Positions 43,183-57,240 of a stretch of 64,000 bases of DNA are shown piece after piece. Position 1 is the first letter of the stretch, and each line of letters begins with the position of its first letter. Source of the stretch: Halomonas sp. S3-1-1 (GTDB lineage: Bacteria; Pseudomonadota; Gammaproteobacteria; Pseudomonadales; Halomonadaceae). The notes beneath the pieces were generated by a model. It had not been told where the DNA came from. It made no database searches and worked only from the letters and a program-made list of their open reading frames with translations. Position numbers and translations under genes: made by a program. Location of the stretch: assembly GCF_023757625.1 (NCBI RefSeq), contig NZ_JALGBZ010000007.1:124001-188000 (forward strand), written 5' to 3'.

Positions 43183-44409
43183 ATGTCGACCACGTCTGCC
43201 TCACCGGAGGCCGAAACATTCTCCAACAAGTACCGGGTGCCGCTGATCGCCATGGCGGCGACGGTGATCGGTGCGCTATTGATCGGCGTGTTCTTTAGCG
43301 CCAATACCGGGCTTTTGATGATCATCGGCGCGCTGTTTGGCGTCGTGCTTTATCACGCCGCTTTCGGTTTTACCGCGGCCTGGCGGGCGTTCATTACCGA
43401 GCGCCGCGGCCGGGGCCTGCGCGCGCAGATGGTCATGCTCGCCATTGCCGTCGTGCTGTTTTTCCCTGCCCTCGGCGCGGGTACGCTCTCCGGTACGCCG
43501 GTGGCCGGTTTCGTTGCGCCCATCGGCGTGTCCGTGGTGGTCGGCGCGTTCATTTTCGGGCTCGGCATGCAGCTAGGTGGCGGCTGCGCCTCGGGCACGC
43601 TCTTCACCGCCGGTGGCGGCAACGCGCGCATGCTGATCACGCTGCTGTTCTTCGTGGTCGGCTCGGTGATCGGCACCGCGCACTTCGCCTGGTGGCAGAG
43701 CCTGCCGGCGTTCGCGCCGGTGTCACTCGTCGATGTGGCAGGCCCGAGCGTGGGCATCGCCATTAGCCTGGTGATCTTTGCCGCGATCGCCGCGGCCACG
43801 CTGGTGCTGGAGCGCCGCCGTCACGGTCAGCTCGAAAAGGCGCCGGCCGTCACGCGGCCACTGCGCGAGCGCTGGCTGGCGGGGCCCTGGCCGCTGTACG
43901 CCGGGGCCGTGGCGCTGGCGCTTTTGAACTTCGCCACGCTGGCGCTGGCGGGCCGCCCCTGGGGCATTACCTCGGCTTTTGCGCTGTGGGGCGCAAAGGT
44001 GTTCGAATTCATCGGCGGCGACGTTAGCCAGTGGGGCTACTGGCAGTCTGCCTCCAATGAAGCGGCGCTCAACGCTAGTATCTTTTCGGATATCACCACG
44101 GTAATGAACATCGGCATCATGCTGGGGGCGCTGGCGGCGGCGCATCTGGCCGGGCGCTTTGCGCCGAACTTCAACATTCCGATTCGCTCGGTGGTGGCGG
44201 CCATCCTCGGCGGGCTGATGCTCGGCTACGGCGCGCGGCTCGCCTTTGGCTGCAACATCGGCGCCTACTTTAGTGGCATCGCCTCGGGTAGCCTGCACGG
44301 CTGGGTCTGGATGGCAGCGGCCTTCGCCGGCAACATGCTGGGGGTCAAAATGCGGCCGCTGTTTTTCAGCGGAGTGGAAGGGCGCAAGCCGAAAGCGAAA
44401 ACCGCCTGA
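43183..44409 (+). CDS. YeeE/YedE family (thiosulfate/sulfur) transporter
   Basis: 408-residue inner-membrane protein with about 10 helices, arranged as two related halves. Each half has the family cysteine loop: G-G-G-C-A-S-G-T-L in the first and F-G-C-N-I-G-A-Y-F-S-G in the second. In TsuA (YeeE) such cysteines relay thiosulfate. The L-x-G-W-V-W-M near the end is also conserved. ATG 43183 is the real start; the in-frame open region before it lies inside the AI-2E gene. No TusA-like (YeeD) gene is next to it. It ends before a strong terminator at 44431. Confidence 0.9.
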   Translation: MSTTSASPEAETFSNKYRVPLIAMAATVIGALLIGVFFSANTGLLMIIGALFGVVLYHAAFGFTAAWRAFITERRGRGLRAQMVMLAIAVVLFFPALGAGTLSGTPVAGFVAPIGVSVVVGAFIFGLGMQLGGGCASGTLFTAGGGNARMLITLLFFVVGSVIGTAHFAWWQSLPAFAPVSLVDVAGPSVGIAISLVIFAAIAAATLVLERRRHGQLEKAPAVTRPLRERWLAGPWPLYAGAVALALLNFATLALAGRPWGITSAFALWGAKVFEFIGGDVSQWGYWQSASNEAALNASIFSDITTVMNIGIMLGALAAAHLAGRFAPNFNIPIRSVVAAILGGLMLGYGARLAFGCNIGAYFSGIASGSLHGWVWMAAAFAGNMLGVKMRPLFFSGVEGRKPKAKTA

Positions 44410-44430
44410 CGCTAACTGATTGATGTCTCG

Positions 44431-44460
44431 TGCCCCGCCCAAAAAGCGGGGCATTTTTTT
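44431..44460 (+). terminator. Terminator of the yeeE/yedE-type gene
   Basis: 8-bp stem TGCCCCGC / GCGGGGCA with a 7-base loop, followed by seven Ts. Confidence 0.92.
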
Positions 44461-44575
44461 GCGCTAAGTAGATGCGCGTGCCACCTTTGTCGTAGTAGCG
44501 TGGTACATTACGCCGTCATACTGTAAACGCTTGATATTGCTGCGCTGCAGCAGTAATGGACGAGAAGAGAGCCCC

Positions 44576-46252
44576 ATGACTGAAAGCAAACGCCCCTTGT
44601 ACATTCCTTACGCCGGTCCTTCCCTGCTCGAGATGCCGCTATTGAACAAAGGCAGTGCGTTTACTCAAAAGGAGCGACTCGCGTTCAACCTGATCGGTTT
44701 GCTGCCGCAGAAGGTCGAGACCATCGAAGACCAGCTCGAGCGTAGCTACCGCCAGTACCAGCAGTGCCATAACGACTTGGACCGCCACATTTTCCTGCGA
44801 GCGATTCAGGACGATAACGAAACGCTCTACTTCCGGCTGGTCTCCGAGCATCTCGAGGAGATGCTGCCGATCATCTATACCCCGACGGTCGGCAAGGCGT
44901 GTCAGGAGTTTTCCAATATCTATCGTAATCACCGGGGGCTTTTTATCAGCTACCCGGATCGCGAGCATATGGACGACATCCTGCGCAGCGCCACTAAGGA
45001 CAACGTCAAGGTGATCGTGGTCACCGACGGCGAGCGCATTCTGGGCCTCGGCGACCAGGGCATCGGCGGCATGGGGATTCCGATCGGCAAGCTGGCCCTC
45101 TACACCGCTTGCGGCGGCATCAGCCCGGCCTACACGCTGCCGATCATGATCGACGTGGGTACCAACAATCAGGCGCTGCTGGATGACCCGATGTACATGG
45201 GCTGGCGCCACGAGCGGGTTGGGCAGGACGAGTACGACGCCTTCATGGCGGACTTCATCGCCGCGGTCAAGCGCCGCTGGCCCAACGTGCTGCTGCAGTT
45301 CGAGGATTTCGCCCAGGCCAACGCCGTGCCGCTTCTGGAGCGCTACCGCAACGAACTCTGCTGCTTCAACGACGACGTACAGGGCACCGCCTCGGTGGTC
45401 GTCGGCACGCTGATGGCCGCCTGCCACGCCCGGGAAGAGAGTATCGCCAAGCAGCGGGTGGTGTTCGTCGGCGGCGGCTCCGCCGGCTGCGGCATCGCCG
45501 AGCAGGTGGTGGTCGCGATGCAGGCCGAAGGGCTTTCGGAGCGCGAAGCGCGCGAGCGCATCTACGTCATCGACCGCGACGGATTGATGACTTCGGATCA
45601 GAGCTGGCAGCGCGATTTCCAGCGCCGGCTGGCCCACGACCCGTCGCTGGTACAGGATTGGAATGGGCAGGGGCTAGAGGAGACCATCGCCCGGATCAAA
45701 CCGACGGTGCTGATCGGCGTGTGCGGCCAGCGCGGTATCTTCACCGAGCAGGTGGTGCGTACCATGCACGCCGGCTGTGAGAATCCGGTGATCATGCCGC
45801 TCTCCAACCCGACCTCTCAGGCAGAAGCGCTACCGGAAGACGTGATTCGCTGGACCGATGGCCAGGCGCTGGTCGCCACCGGCAGCCCCTTCGCGCCGGT
45901 GGTGTACAACGGGCGCACCTACGCGATCGCCCAGTGCAACAACGCCTATATCTTCCCTGGCATCGGCCTGGGCGTGGTCGCGGCGAAAGCTCACCGCGTG
46001 ACTGACGAGATGCTGATGAGCGCCTCCAGGGCGCTGGCGCGCGAAGCGCCGCTGGTCAAGGAGGGCAAAGGCGCGCTTTTGCCGCCGCTGTCCAGAATCC
46101 GCGAGATCAGCCAGTCGATCGCCTTCGAGGTGGCCGCCACCGCCCAGCACAACGGCGTGGCACTGACCACCAGCGGCACCCAGCTTCGTCGCGATATCGA
46201 AAGCGCGAGCTGGGACCCGGACTACCGCGAGTACCGCCGCCGCGCCGTGTAA
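44576..46252 (+). CDS. maeA: NAD-dependent malic enzyme (oxaloacetate-decarboxylating)
   Basis: 558-residue malic enzyme of the ScfA/MaeA type, converting malate to pyruvate and CO2 with NAD+. Landmarks: Y-T-P-T-V-G-K-A-C near residue 105, the catalytic region [22 protein letters not shown], the metal-site motif F-E-D-F followed by C-F-N-D-D-V-Q-G-T, and the Rossmann G-G-G-S-A-G-C-G-I. Length is the usual 560-565. ATG 44576 is used; the upstream in-frame start adds 15 non-family residues. Single-gene unit ending in a terminator at 46275. Confidence 0.96.
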   Translation: MTESKRPLYIPYAGPSLLEMPLLNKGSAFTQKERLAFNLIGLLPQKVETIEDQLERSYRQYQQCHNDLDRHIFLRAIQDDNETLYFRLVSEHLEEMLPIIYTPTVGKACQEFSNIYRNHRGLFISYPDREHMDDILRSATKDNVKVIVVTDGERILGLGDQGIGGMGIPIGKLALYTACGGISPAYTLPIMIDVGTNNQALLDDPMYMGWRHERVGQDEYDAFMADFIAAVKRRWPNVLLQFEDFAQANAVPLLERYRNELCCFNDDVQGTASVVVGTLMAACHAREESIAKQRVVFVGGGSAGCGIAEQVVVAMQAEGLSEREARERIYVIDRDGLMTSDQSWQRDFQRRLAHDPSLVQDWNGQGLEETIARIKPTVLIGVCGQRGIFTEQVVRTMHAGCENPVIMPLSNPTSQAEALPEDVIRWTDGQALVATGSPFAPVVYNGRTYAIAQCNNAYIFPGIGLGVVAAKAHRVTDEMLMSASRALAREAPLVKEGKGALLPPLSRIREISQSIAFEVAATAQHNGVALTTSGTQLRRDIESASWDPDYREYRRRAV

Positions 46253-46274
46253 GCCTTCACGCCGCGTAGGCCCC

Positions 46275-46305
46275 AGCGCCGCTGCCCTGGCAGCGGCGCT
46301 TTTTT
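46275..46305 (+). terminator. Terminator of maeA
   Basis: GC-rich stem AGCGCCGCTGCC / GGCAGCGGCGCT with a tight loop, then TTTTTT. Confidence 0.9.
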
Positions 46306-46312
46306 ATGGGGC

Positions 46313-46341
46313 GAAAAAAAAGCCCCCACCGAGGTGAGGGC
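46313..46341 (-). terminator. Terminator of acnA
   Basis: On the minus strand GCCCTCACC pairs with GGTGGGGGC, with one wobble pair, and eight Ts follow. It faces the maeA terminator, the two genes being convergent. Confidence 0.85.
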
Positions 46342-46367
46342 ATGCAAGCATTGGGTTTATCTACTGC

Positions 46368-50402
<4,035 letters not shown>

Positions 50403-50921
50403 TCAGGAACAGTCCAGGCGCTGCTCGTTGATTCGAAGCCGGCCAAGCTGGCTCAGTACGAGTACCCGGCCGTTATCGGCGCCGGTACACAGATAAAATG
50501 TTCCGTTGAAGCCGCTGGCGTGGCCCAGCGGCGTGTAGCGTACCTGCCGCCAGCCCCGGTTGTAGGTGATGTCACTGTCAGGGTGCGTGGGAAAGATGCG
50601 CACCACGCGCTGCGACGCGCGTCCCCCATCAAGCGCTGTTTCGATGACCGCCAGCGGCTGGCTCCAGTCATTGCTGCACTGGCGTGCTTGGGTGATAGGG
50701 CAAAGCGTGACGGTTCTTCGCTGGGTAATGGCCGTATTGCGCGCCAGGGAAAACGCTCGCTGAAAACGGTTGATCTCGCTTTTGAGCGCGACGGCATGGC
50801 CAAGGGCTTGAAGATGAGCGTACGCCCCGTGGGTCAAAATGGCGGCGATGAGCAGCGCGACGACCAGCTCCAGCAGGGTAAAGCCGCCTGCAGCGGGTGA
50901 GCGCTTAAGCAAACGAGGCAT
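50403..50921 (-). CDS. fimT: GspH/FimT family pseudopilin
   Basis: 172-residue prepilin-like protein. The leader is MPRLLKRSPAAGG, then F-T-L-L-E-L-V-V-A-L (Glu at +5) and a hydrophobic helix. The middle segment R-A-F-S-L-A-R-N-T-A-I-T-Q-R-R-T-V-T-L-C-P and the C-terminal L-G-R-L-R-I fit the GspH/FimT (FimU) family. Three cysteines lie in the soluble domain. It is a plausible missing member of the minor-pilin set at 1949-3691, and FimT proteins also bind DNA in competence pili. It is convergent with trxB; both stop codons touch. Confidence 0.87.
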   Translation of the reverse strand: MPRLLKRSPAAGGFTLLELVVALLIAAILTHGAYAHLQALGHAVALKSEINRFQRAFSLARNTAITQRRTVTLCPITQARQCSNDWSQPLAVIETALDGGRASQRVVRIFPTHPDSDITYNRGWRQVRYTPLGHASGFNGTFYLCTGADNGRVLVLSQLGRLRINEQRLDCS

Positions 50922-51031
50922 GAGTCGGCCCTCCTAATGCGCCGAGTGTCCTGATGCTAGATTAATCAGCCTTCGAATCGGAGAAGGTAGGCGCGAGCGC
51001 AGACGCGTGTAGGAAATAAGGAACGGTTATC

Positions 51032-52129
51032 GTGAGCGATTTCTTGATTGTGGGCGGCGGGGTCATCGGCATGATGACCGCGCTTCAATTGGCGGACGCC
51101 GGTCAAACGGTGTCGATCGTCGAGCGTGGCGTGTGCGGTCAGGAAGCGTCCTGGGCCGGCGGCGGTATCGTCTCACCGCTTTACCCCTGGCGCCACGGGC
51201 CGGCGATCTCGACGCTTTCGCGCTGGTCGGAAGGCGCCTACCCCACGCTTGCGCTACGCCTGCTGGAAGAGACCGGCATCGACCCCGAGTATCGCCAGAA
51301 AGGGCTTTTGTACCTGAGCGTCGAGGACGACGAGGCGGCACTCGCTTGGTCGCGCCAGTTCGGCAAACCACTGGAGCGCGTCAGCCGCGCCTTTGTGGCC
51401 GAGAAAGAGCCCCAGGCCGCCCCGGCCGATCGCGCGCTCTGGATGCCGACCCTGGGGAGCGTGCGCAATCCGCGACTCGGTCAGGCGCTGCGCGCCCGGC
51501 TCGAGGCCATGCCGGGCGTGACGCTTTTCGAGCATCAACAGGTGGGCGGGTTGGTCGTCGAGCACGGTCAGGTAACGGGCATCGAGACGCAGGCGGGCAA
51601 GCAGCGAGCGTCGCGCGTAGTTCTGTGCGCCGGGGCCTGGACGGCGGCGCTTCTGGCGCCGCTTGGCATCGAGCTTCCCGTGCGCCCGGTGAAAGGGCAG
51701 ATGATCGCCTATCAGGCACTGAAGGGGCTCGTCGAGCGCGTCGTGCTCAAGGATGGGCGCTACATCATTCCGCGAGGTGACGGCCTGCTGCTGGTGGGGT
51801 CGACGCTCGAAGAGGCCGGGTTCGACAAGACCACCGATGAAGCCGCCCGCGCCTCGCTCGTTCAAAGCGCCGAGGAGATCGTGCCGGCGCTCGCCGGCTA
51901 TCCGGTAGCGCACCACTGGGCGGGGCTACGGCCGGGCTCACCAAACGGGCTCCCCTTTATTGGCGCGGTGCCCGGATACTCCTCGCTTTATATCAACGCC
52001 GGGCATCATCGCAACGGGCTGGTGCTGGCGCCGGCCTCGACGCATCTGCTGGTCGATACGCTGTTGGAGCGCCCGCCGCTGATCGACCCGGCGCCCTTTG
52101 TGCCGACCGAAGAGCGGCTGGTGCTTTAG
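51032..52129 (+). CDS. thiO: Glycine oxidase ThiO / FAD-dependent amine oxidase
   Basis: 365-residue flavoenzyme of the DAO family. The N-terminal FAD site is G-G-G-V-I-G-M-M-T-A, followed by E-A-S-W-A-G-G-G-I-V-S-P-L-Y-P-W, which is typical of ThiO. Near the C-terminus are W-A-G-L-R-P-G-S-P-N-G-L-P-F-I-G and N-A-G-H-H-R-N-G-L-V-L-A-P. ThiO oxidises glycine to iminoglycine for the thiazole ring of thiamine. No other thi gene is beside it, so a related amine oxidase role is possible. GTG 51032 follows an AAGGAA site at 51018. Its stop overlaps the end of the convergent PP0621-type gene. Confidence 0.88.
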   Translation: MSDFLIVGGGVIGMMTALQLADAGQTVSIVERGVCGQEASWAGGGIVSPLYPWRHGPAISTLSRWSEGAYPTLALRLLEETGIDPEYRQKGLLYLSVEDDEAALAWSRQFGKPLERVSRAFVAEKEPQAAPADRALWMPTLGSVRNPRLGQALRARLEAMPGVTLFEHQQVGGLVVEHGQVTGIETQAGKQRASRVVLCAGAWTAALLAPLGIELPVRPVKGQMIAYQALKGLVERVVLKDGRYIIPRGDGLLLVGSTLEEAGFDKTTDEAARASLVQSAEEIVPALAGYPVAHHWAGLRPGSPNGLPFIGAVPGYSSLYINAGHHRNGLVLAPASTHLLVDTLLERPPLIDPAPFVPTEERLVL

Positions 52130-52386
52130 GCCGGATCATCCTTTTTCTGCTCCTCGATGTAGCGCTCTCGATGGGCGCTGGAGCAGAACCACTTCTCCTC
52201 GAAGCGCAGCGCTTCGCTTTCCGGCACGTGCACCTCGCACCAGCGACAGCGCACCATGGCGCCGCCTTCCACACGCCGGGGCGTGTCGTCTTTTGCCAGT
52301 TTGTGCTGACGGTACCGCCCGTAGAGCTTCAAGCCGACATAAAACACCAGCGCAAAAATAAGTAGCCGAATGATCAACAGGTTCAT
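52126..52386 (-). CDS. PP0621-family zinc-ribbon membrane protein
   Basis: 86-residue protein with one N-terminal transmembrane helix (about 3-20, L-L-I-I-R-L-L-I-F-A-L-V-F-Y-V), a basic linker, and a C-terminal zinc-ribbon-like domain with M-V-R-C-R-W-C-E-V-H-V-P and F-C-S-S-A-H. This combination marks the conserved small-protein family named after Pseudomonas putida PP0621; its role is unknown. The cat at 52384-52386 is the best start, since the longer frame is not conserved. It overlaps the thiO end by four bases in a tail-to-tail arrangement. Confidence 0.85.
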   Translation of the reverse strand: MNLLIIRLLIFALVFYVGLKLYGRYRQHKLAKDDTPRRVEGGAMVRCRWCEVHVPESEALRFEEKWFCSSAHRERYIEEQKKDDPA

Positions 52387-52604
52387 CCTTTTATCGCTCC
52401 CAACGGGACGGGGGTAACCGGGGTGCGCACTGGCGCCGGCGCTCGAGGTGCTTAACCGTGCCCCACGCCCTTTGCCAGCGGCGAGCCCTTGCGGGACAAT
52501 GCGGGCGACCCGGTACGGTTTGGAGGCGAGCAAGCGCCGTATGCTTTTGAGCGCTTCGCGTCCAAACGGTATGTTTCAAGGATTCTCAAGAGATTTTACC
52601 CCCC

Positions 52605-54236
52605 ATGCAAGAGTTAACGCTGGTCATGGCCCAACTCGACCCACTGGTCGGGGATATTGCCGGTAACGCCGCCAAGGCGATCGAAGCCGTGCGCGAGGCG
52701 CGTATCGAGCACCGGGCGGACGTGGTGGTCTTTCCCGAACTGTTTTTGACCGGCTACCCGCCGGAGGATCTGTTGCTGAGGGCCTCGATGGAGTCGCGCC
52801 TTGCAAAGGCCCGGGCCACCATGGCCGAAAAAGTCGCCCGCGACGTTCTTGTGATCATCGGCTACCCGGGCGTGAGAGACGGCAAGCGGTTTAATCTGGC
52901 CGGCGTGCTCTACAACGGGCAGTGGCAGGCGGAGTACGCCAAGCAGGCGCTGCCCAATTACCAGGTGTTCGACGAGCAGCGCTACTTCACCGCCGGGCGC
53001 GAGCCGCTGGTGTTCGAACACAAGGGCGCAAGGCTCGGCCTTTTGATCTGCGAGGATCTGTGGGAAAGCGCGCCGATCGAAGCGGCGAAGGAGGCCGGCG
53101 CCGACGTGCTGGTCACGCTCAACGCTTCGCCCTATCACCAGGAAAAGCCCAGCGAGCGGCTGGCGCTTTTCGAGCAGCGCGCCCGCGCGGTCAGCCGGCC
53201 GATCGTCTACGTCAACACCATCGGCGGGCAGGACGAGCTGGTGTTCGACGGCGGCTCGAGCGTGATCGATGCAAGCGGTGCGCTCAAGGTGCTCGCCCCT
53301 TACTGGCAGGCCGGGCTGATGCCGGTGCGCTTCGTCGAGTCTGACGGCGCGTGGGTGCCGGAGGCCGGCGAGATCGAAGAGGCGGTATCACCCGAGGAGA
53401 GCCTCTACTGCGCGCTGGTCACCGGGCTTCGCGACTACGTCAACAAGAGTGGTTTCCAGGGCGTGGTACTGGGGCTTTCCGGCGGCATCGACTCGGCGCT
53501 GTCGCTTGCGATCGCCGTGGATGCGCTCGGCCCGCAGCGGGTGCAGGCGGTGATGATGCCGTATCACTACACTGCGGACATCTCGAAAGAGGACGCCGCG
53601 CAGCAGGCCGAAATGCTTGGCGTCGAATATGACGTCATGCCGATCGCGCCGATGGTCGAGGCGTTCACCCAAACGCTGTCTGATAGCTTCGCCGGTGCCG
53701 AGCGTGACACGACCGAGGAGAATCTGCAGTCGCGCTGTCGCGGCGTGTTGCTCATGGCGATCTCCAACAAGAAAGGGCTGATGGTGCTAACCACCGGCAA
53801 CAAGAGCGAGATGGCGGTGGGCTACGCCACGCTCTACGGCGACATGGTCGGCGGCTACAACGCCATCAAGGATGTCTACAAGAGCTGGGTGTACAAACTG
53901 GCGCGCTGGCGCAATACGCAGTCGCCGGCGGTGCCGGAGCGCGTGATCGAACGTCCCCCAAGCGCCGAGCTCGCCCCGGACCAGCAGGACAGCGACTCGC
54001 TGCCAGGTTACGACGTGCTCGACGCGATTCTGTCGCGCTATATCGAAGGCGACATGAGTGCCGAGACGATCATCAACGAGGGCTTTACAGAGGCCGATGT
54101 CTATCAGGTGGTCAAACTGGTGGACCGCTGCGAGTACAAGCGCCGCCAAGCGCCGGTCGGCGTGCGCGTCACCGCCCGGGGCTTTGGCCGCGACCGTCGC
54201 TACCCGATCGTCAACGGCTGGCAGCCCGGCGACTGA
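52605..54236 (+). CDS. nadE: Glutamine-dependent NAD+ synthetase
   Basis: 543-residue two-domain enzyme amidating deamido-NAD+ to NAD+. The N-terminal nitrilase-type glutaminase domain (about 1-260) has the catalytic triad Glu45 (F-P-E-L), Lys113 (Y-A-K-Q-A-L-P-N-Y) and Cys149 (L-I-C-E-D-L-W). The C-terminal synthetase domain has the PP-loop S-G-G-I-D-S at 292-297 and T-T-G-N-K-S-E-M-A-V-G-Y. The start at ATG 52605 opens directly on M-Q-E-L-T-L-V-M-A-Q-L. It is a single-gene unit ending in a bidirectional terminator at 54268. Confidence 0.96.
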   Translation: MQELTLVMAQLDPLVGDIAGNAAKAIEAVREARIEHRADVVVFPELFLTGYPPEDLLLRASMESRLAKARATMAEKVARDVLVIIGYPGVRDGKRFNLAGVLYNGQWQAEYAKQALPNYQVFDEQRYFTAGREPLVFEHKGARLGLLICEDLWESAPIEAAKEAGADVLVTLNASPYHQEKPSERLALFEQRARAVSRPIVYVNTIGGQDELVFDGGSSVIDASGALKVLAPYWQAGLMPVRFVESDGAWVPEAGEIEEAVSPEESLYCALVTGLRDYVNKSGFQGVVLGLSGGIDSALSLAIAVDALGPQRVQAVMMPYHYTADISKEDAAQQAEMLGVEYDVMPIAPMVEAFTQTLSDSFAGAERDTTEENLQSRCRGVLLMAISNKKGLMVLTTGNKSEMAVGYATLYGDMVGGYNAIKDVYKSWVYKLARWRNTQSPAVPERVIERPPSAELAPDQQDSDSLPGYDVLDAILSRYIEGDMSAETIINEGFTEADVYQVVKLVDRCEYKRRQAPVGVRVTARGFGRDRRYPIVNGWQPGD

Positions 54237-54267
54237 ATAGTCGCGCGGTGAACGGCCCTTAATCATA

Positions 54268-54296
54268 AAACAAGCCAGGCATTGCCTGGCTTGTTT
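54268..54296. terminator. Bidirectional terminator between nadE and the chemoreceptor gene
   Basis: Nearly perfect palindrome AAACAAGCCAGGCA / TGCCTGGCTTGTTT around one central base, with AAAA before it and TTT after it, so it can stop transcription from either side. Confidence 0.85.
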
Positions 54297-54317
54297 GCGT
54301 TAGAAAGCGATGAAAAG

Positions 54318-56027
54318 TTAGAAGCTCTCCCAGGTGGGCTCCGTGGGGCTCTGAACGAGCGGTTTGGAAGCCGTGTTGCGAGTCGCGGCCAAGGCTCTGG
54401 CGGACGATACCTGCGCGGTGGGGGCCGAAATCGAGGTCGAGGTCGAGGTCGAGGTCGAGGCGGGGAGTTTGAACGTCTGCATGGCGTTTATGAGCTCCCG
54501 AGCATTGTGGCGCAGCGTATTGGAAGCGCTGGCGCTCTCGCTGACCAGGTTGGCGTTGTCCTGGGTCATTTGATCCATTTCGGAAACGGCCTGGTTGATC
54601 TCGCGTACGCCGGTGCTCTGCTCGGCGCTGGCGCTGCTGATCTCGTTCATGATGACGTTGACCCGCTCGATGGCGCTGATGATCTCTTCGGTAGACTGGC
54701 GCGCCAGGCTTGCCCGCTCGTTGCCGTGTTTGACGCGCTCGAGGTTTTTCGAAATCAGCTCGTTGATCTCCTTGGCCGCGCTGGCGCTTCGCTGGGCTAG
54801 ATTGCGCACTTCGCTGGCCACCACCGCAAAGCCGCGGCCGTGTTCGCCGGCGCGTGCCGCCTCTACCGAGGCGTTCAGCGCCAGAATGTTGGTCTGAAAG
54901 GCGATCGCATCGATGGTCGCGATGATGCCGGAAATCTCCTGAGAGCTTTGGTCCAGCTCGTTCATGGTCGTGGTCATTTCACGAACCGCCTTGCCGCCCT
55001 GGGCAGCGGTGGCGGTCGCCTGCGTCGCTTCTTGGCTTGCCCGTTCGGCGTTGTCGGCGTTCTGGGTCACGGTGCTGTTGAGCTGCTCCATGGCGGCCGC
55101 GGTTTGGGCCAGAGCGCTTGACTGCTGCTCGGTGCGCGAGGCGAGGTTGGTATTGCCTTCGGCGATCTGCTCGCTGTTGCTGGCCACCGCCTCGGCACAG
55201 CCGCGCACTTTCAATACGATCTCCTCGAGCTGCTTGGCCATAGCCACTTGCGAGGCCATGATGCCTCGTTCGCGCTTGTTGTGGCGCTCGTTCGCCACGG
55301 CCAGATTGCCGTTACCGATGGCGTTGGAAAACGTTTGGACTTCGAAGGGCTCGGCGCCCAGTTCGCCCAGCAATTGGCGCGACAACCAAAACGCCATGAG
55401 CCCGCCGATGATCAGCGCCAGCAGAGTCAGGCCGAGCATGAGGTTTTGAAAGCTCGAGGCAGCGTTTCGGGCGTGGTCGGTGGTGACGTTGTTGAGCCGC
55501 TCCTGCAGGTCGATGAACTGGTTGATGCGCGACAGCCACTCGGCGTATGCCGGCCCCGCTCGTTCGATCAAAAGCGTTTGCGCTTGGGCGAAGTCGCCCG
55601 CCAGCCGCGCGCCGACCACCGCTTCGGTCAGTTCGAGCGTTAATGCCTGCTGCGCCTGAACGCTTTCGATAATGCGCGCTTCCTCTGCTGGGCCAGGGTA
55701 TTCGCGGGTGATCTCCGCCATTTCCTGAGAGGCGTTTGAGTAGTTGTCCTGAAGCCGCTGGATTTCGCTACTCAGGTCGCGGTACTGATTTTCCGTCGTG
55801 GTAATGACGAGATCGCGAAGGGCAATGGCCCGGTCGTGAACGCTGCCGCGCCAGTCAATGGCATGGCGCTGCTTGACGGCATTGACGTCGTTGATCTCGG
55901 CCAGGTCACGGTTGATCTGGCCCACCTGATAGATCCCGATGGCGGTGAGCGCGGCAAGAAAAAAGAGCAGAATCGAGAAAGCAATGGTGAGGCGGGTACT
56001 GATTTTTAGCTGGCGTTGAGCGGGCAT
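54318..56027 (-). CDS. Methyl-accepting chemotaxis protein
   Basis: 569-residue transmembrane chemoreceptor. Helix TM1 lies at about 11-33 and TM2 at about 212-232, with a four-helix-bundle-type ligand domain between them (usual for Tar/Tsr-like receptors). A HAMP linker and the signalling domain follow; the tip is [19 protein letters not shown] Ser/Thr-alternating run near residues 535-545 is coded by a hexamer repeat. There is no clear C-terminal NWETF pentapeptide, but the last residues are T-W-E-S-F, a close variant that could tether CheR/CheB. ATG at 56027 is chosen; the longer frame is not conserved. Ligand unknown. Confidence 0.92.
   Translation of the reverse strand: MPAQRQLKISTRLTIAFSILLFFLAALTAIGIYQVGQINRDLAEINDVNAVKQRHAIDWRGSVHDRAIALRDLVITTTENQYRDLSSEIQRLQDNYSNASQEMAEITREYPGPAEEARIIESVQAQQALTLELTEAVVGARLAGDFAQAQTLLIERAGPAYAEWLSRINQFIDLQERLNNVTTDHARNAASSFQNLMLGLTLLALIIGGLMAFWLSRQLLGELGAEPFEVQTFSNAIGNGNLAVANERHNKRERGIMASQVAMAKQLEEIVLKVRGCAEAVASNSEQIAEGNTNLASRTEQQSSALAQTAAAMEQLNSTVTQNADNAERASQEATQATATAAQGGKAVREMTTTMNELDQSSQEISGIIATIDAIAFQTNILALNASVEAARAGEHGRGFAVVASEVRNLAQRSASAAKEINELISKNLERVKHGNERASLARQSTEEIISAIERVNVIMNEISSASAEQSTGVREINQAVSEMDQMTQDNANLVSESASASNTLRHNARELINAMQTFKLPASTSTSTSTSISAPTAQVSSARALAATRNTASKPLVQSPTEPTWESF
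54431..54460. repeat. Hexamer tandem repeat inside the chemoreceptor gene
   Basis: Five exact copies of TCGAGG. On the coding strand it gives an alternating Ser-Thr run between the signalling domain and the C-terminal T-W-E-S-F. Since the unit is 6 bases, slippage changes the linker length by two residues and keeps the frame. Confidence 0.9.
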
Positions 56028-56202
56028 GCGTACAATTCCCTTGAAGCGATGGCTGTTATTGGCTGATGCAATATTAGATTGATGTACAAATATTGCATAA
56101 CATTTTTTTGATATTTTTTTATTATGGTTAGTTAAAAAGTACCAGTCAGGGAAGCCGCCAGAAATTTTCGGGAATCGGCAAGCGGCGCTACGCTTGCCCA
56201 TA

Positions 56203-56243
56203 AAAAAGCCCCTGACCGGCGCTTGGCCGGTCAGGGGCTTTAT
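56203..56243 (-). terminator. Terminator of bamD
   Basis: 14-bp GC-rich stem (AAGCCCCTGACCGG / CCGGTCAGGGGCTT) with a 7-base loop. On the minus strand it is followed by a T-run, so it serves bamD. Confidence 0.9.
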
Positions 56244-56265
56244 CGAGCGCTGTAAGCGCGGGGGA

Positions 56266-57081
56266 TTAGCCGTGCTTGGGCACGAAACGTCCGCCGCGAA
56301 GCTGCTCGTGATTCGGGTCGTTTTCACGCAGCACTGCGAGCACTTCCTCGGCGCGGTCGTTCATGCCCAAGCCCTGGTAGCCTTCGATCATGGTGGCCAG
56401 GGCGTCGCGGGTGGCGTTGGCTTCGGGGAAGTTTTCGATCACCCAGCGTCCGCGCTCGACGGCGGCAAGATACGCGCCGCGGCGCAGATAGTAGTCCGCT
56501 ACGTGCAGCTCGTGCTGGGCCAAAAGCTCACGCAGGTAGACGATACGCTGCTGGGCATCCGGGGCATACTCGCTTTGCGGGAAGCGCTGGATCAGCTCGC
56601 GAAAATCGTTGTAGGCGTCCCGCGAGGCGCCCAGGTCGCGCTTGGAAATATCGATCAGGCGCAGCCGCTCGAGGCTGAAGCGCCCGGCCTGCCAGGCGGA
56701 GAGCCCGCGCAGGTAGTAGGCGTAGTCGACCTGAGGATGGTCCGGCTGCAGGCGGATGAAGCGGCTGGCCGCGGCGCGCGCCTCTTCCCAATCGCCGTTT
56801 TCGTAGTAGGCGTAGATCAGCTCGAGCTGGGCCTGCTCGGCGTGGGCGCCGAAGGGGTAGCGAGTATCCAGCGCCTCTAAACGGTCGATGGCGATGGGGT
56901 AGCGGTTGTCTTCAAGCGCGGTGCGGGCAAGCTCGTAGAGCTCGCGCTCCTGGACGTTGGAGAACTCGGCCTCATCCTGCTCGGCGGCGTCATCGTTGTT
57001 GCTGTTGCTGGCACAGCCGGCCAGTAGAGCAAGGCTCAAGGCTACGGCGCCAAAGCGGTGGGCAGTGGAGAAAACGCGCAT
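56266..57081 (-). CDS. bamD: Outer-membrane assembly lipoprotein BamD
   Basis: 271-residue lipoprotein of the BAM complex, which folds outer-membrane beta-barrels. Signal peptide with lipobox L-L-A-G-C is followed by a short acidic linker and five TPR-like repeats: [28 protein letters not shown]-x-H-A-E-Q-A-Q-L, and Q-R-F-P-Q-S-E-Y. Three ATG codons lie in tandem; the third (57081) is chosen because it has the best distance from CGAGG. It is divergent from rluD. The neighbouring pair bamD/rluD-pgeF is widely conserved in gammaproteobacteria. Confidence 0.95.
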   Translation of the reverse strand: MRVFSTAHRFGAVALSLALLAGCASNSNNDDAAEQDEAEFSNVQERELYELARTALEDNRYPIAIDRLEALDTRYPFGAHAEQAQLELIYAYYENGDWEEARAAASRFIRLQPDHPQVDYAYYLRGLSAWQAGRFSLERLRLIDISKRDLGASRDAYNDFRELIQRFPQSEYAPDAQQRIVYLRELLAQHELHVADYYLRRGAYLAAVERGRWVIENFPEANATRDALATMIEGYQGLGMNDRAEEVLAVLRENDPNHEQLRGGRFVPKHG

Positions 57082-57240
57082 CATCATCCTCGTTGCAAAC
57101 AAGCCTCAATCACCGAAAAGCGAAGATGGCCATAAGAAATGGTAGAATAGGTCGCAATCGGCCCACTATAAAACACCTTGGCGCAAAACGCAGGCATCAC
57201 CGCGTTTTGCTGCTCGGGTCTGCGTCCCAAGAGGTTCTGC

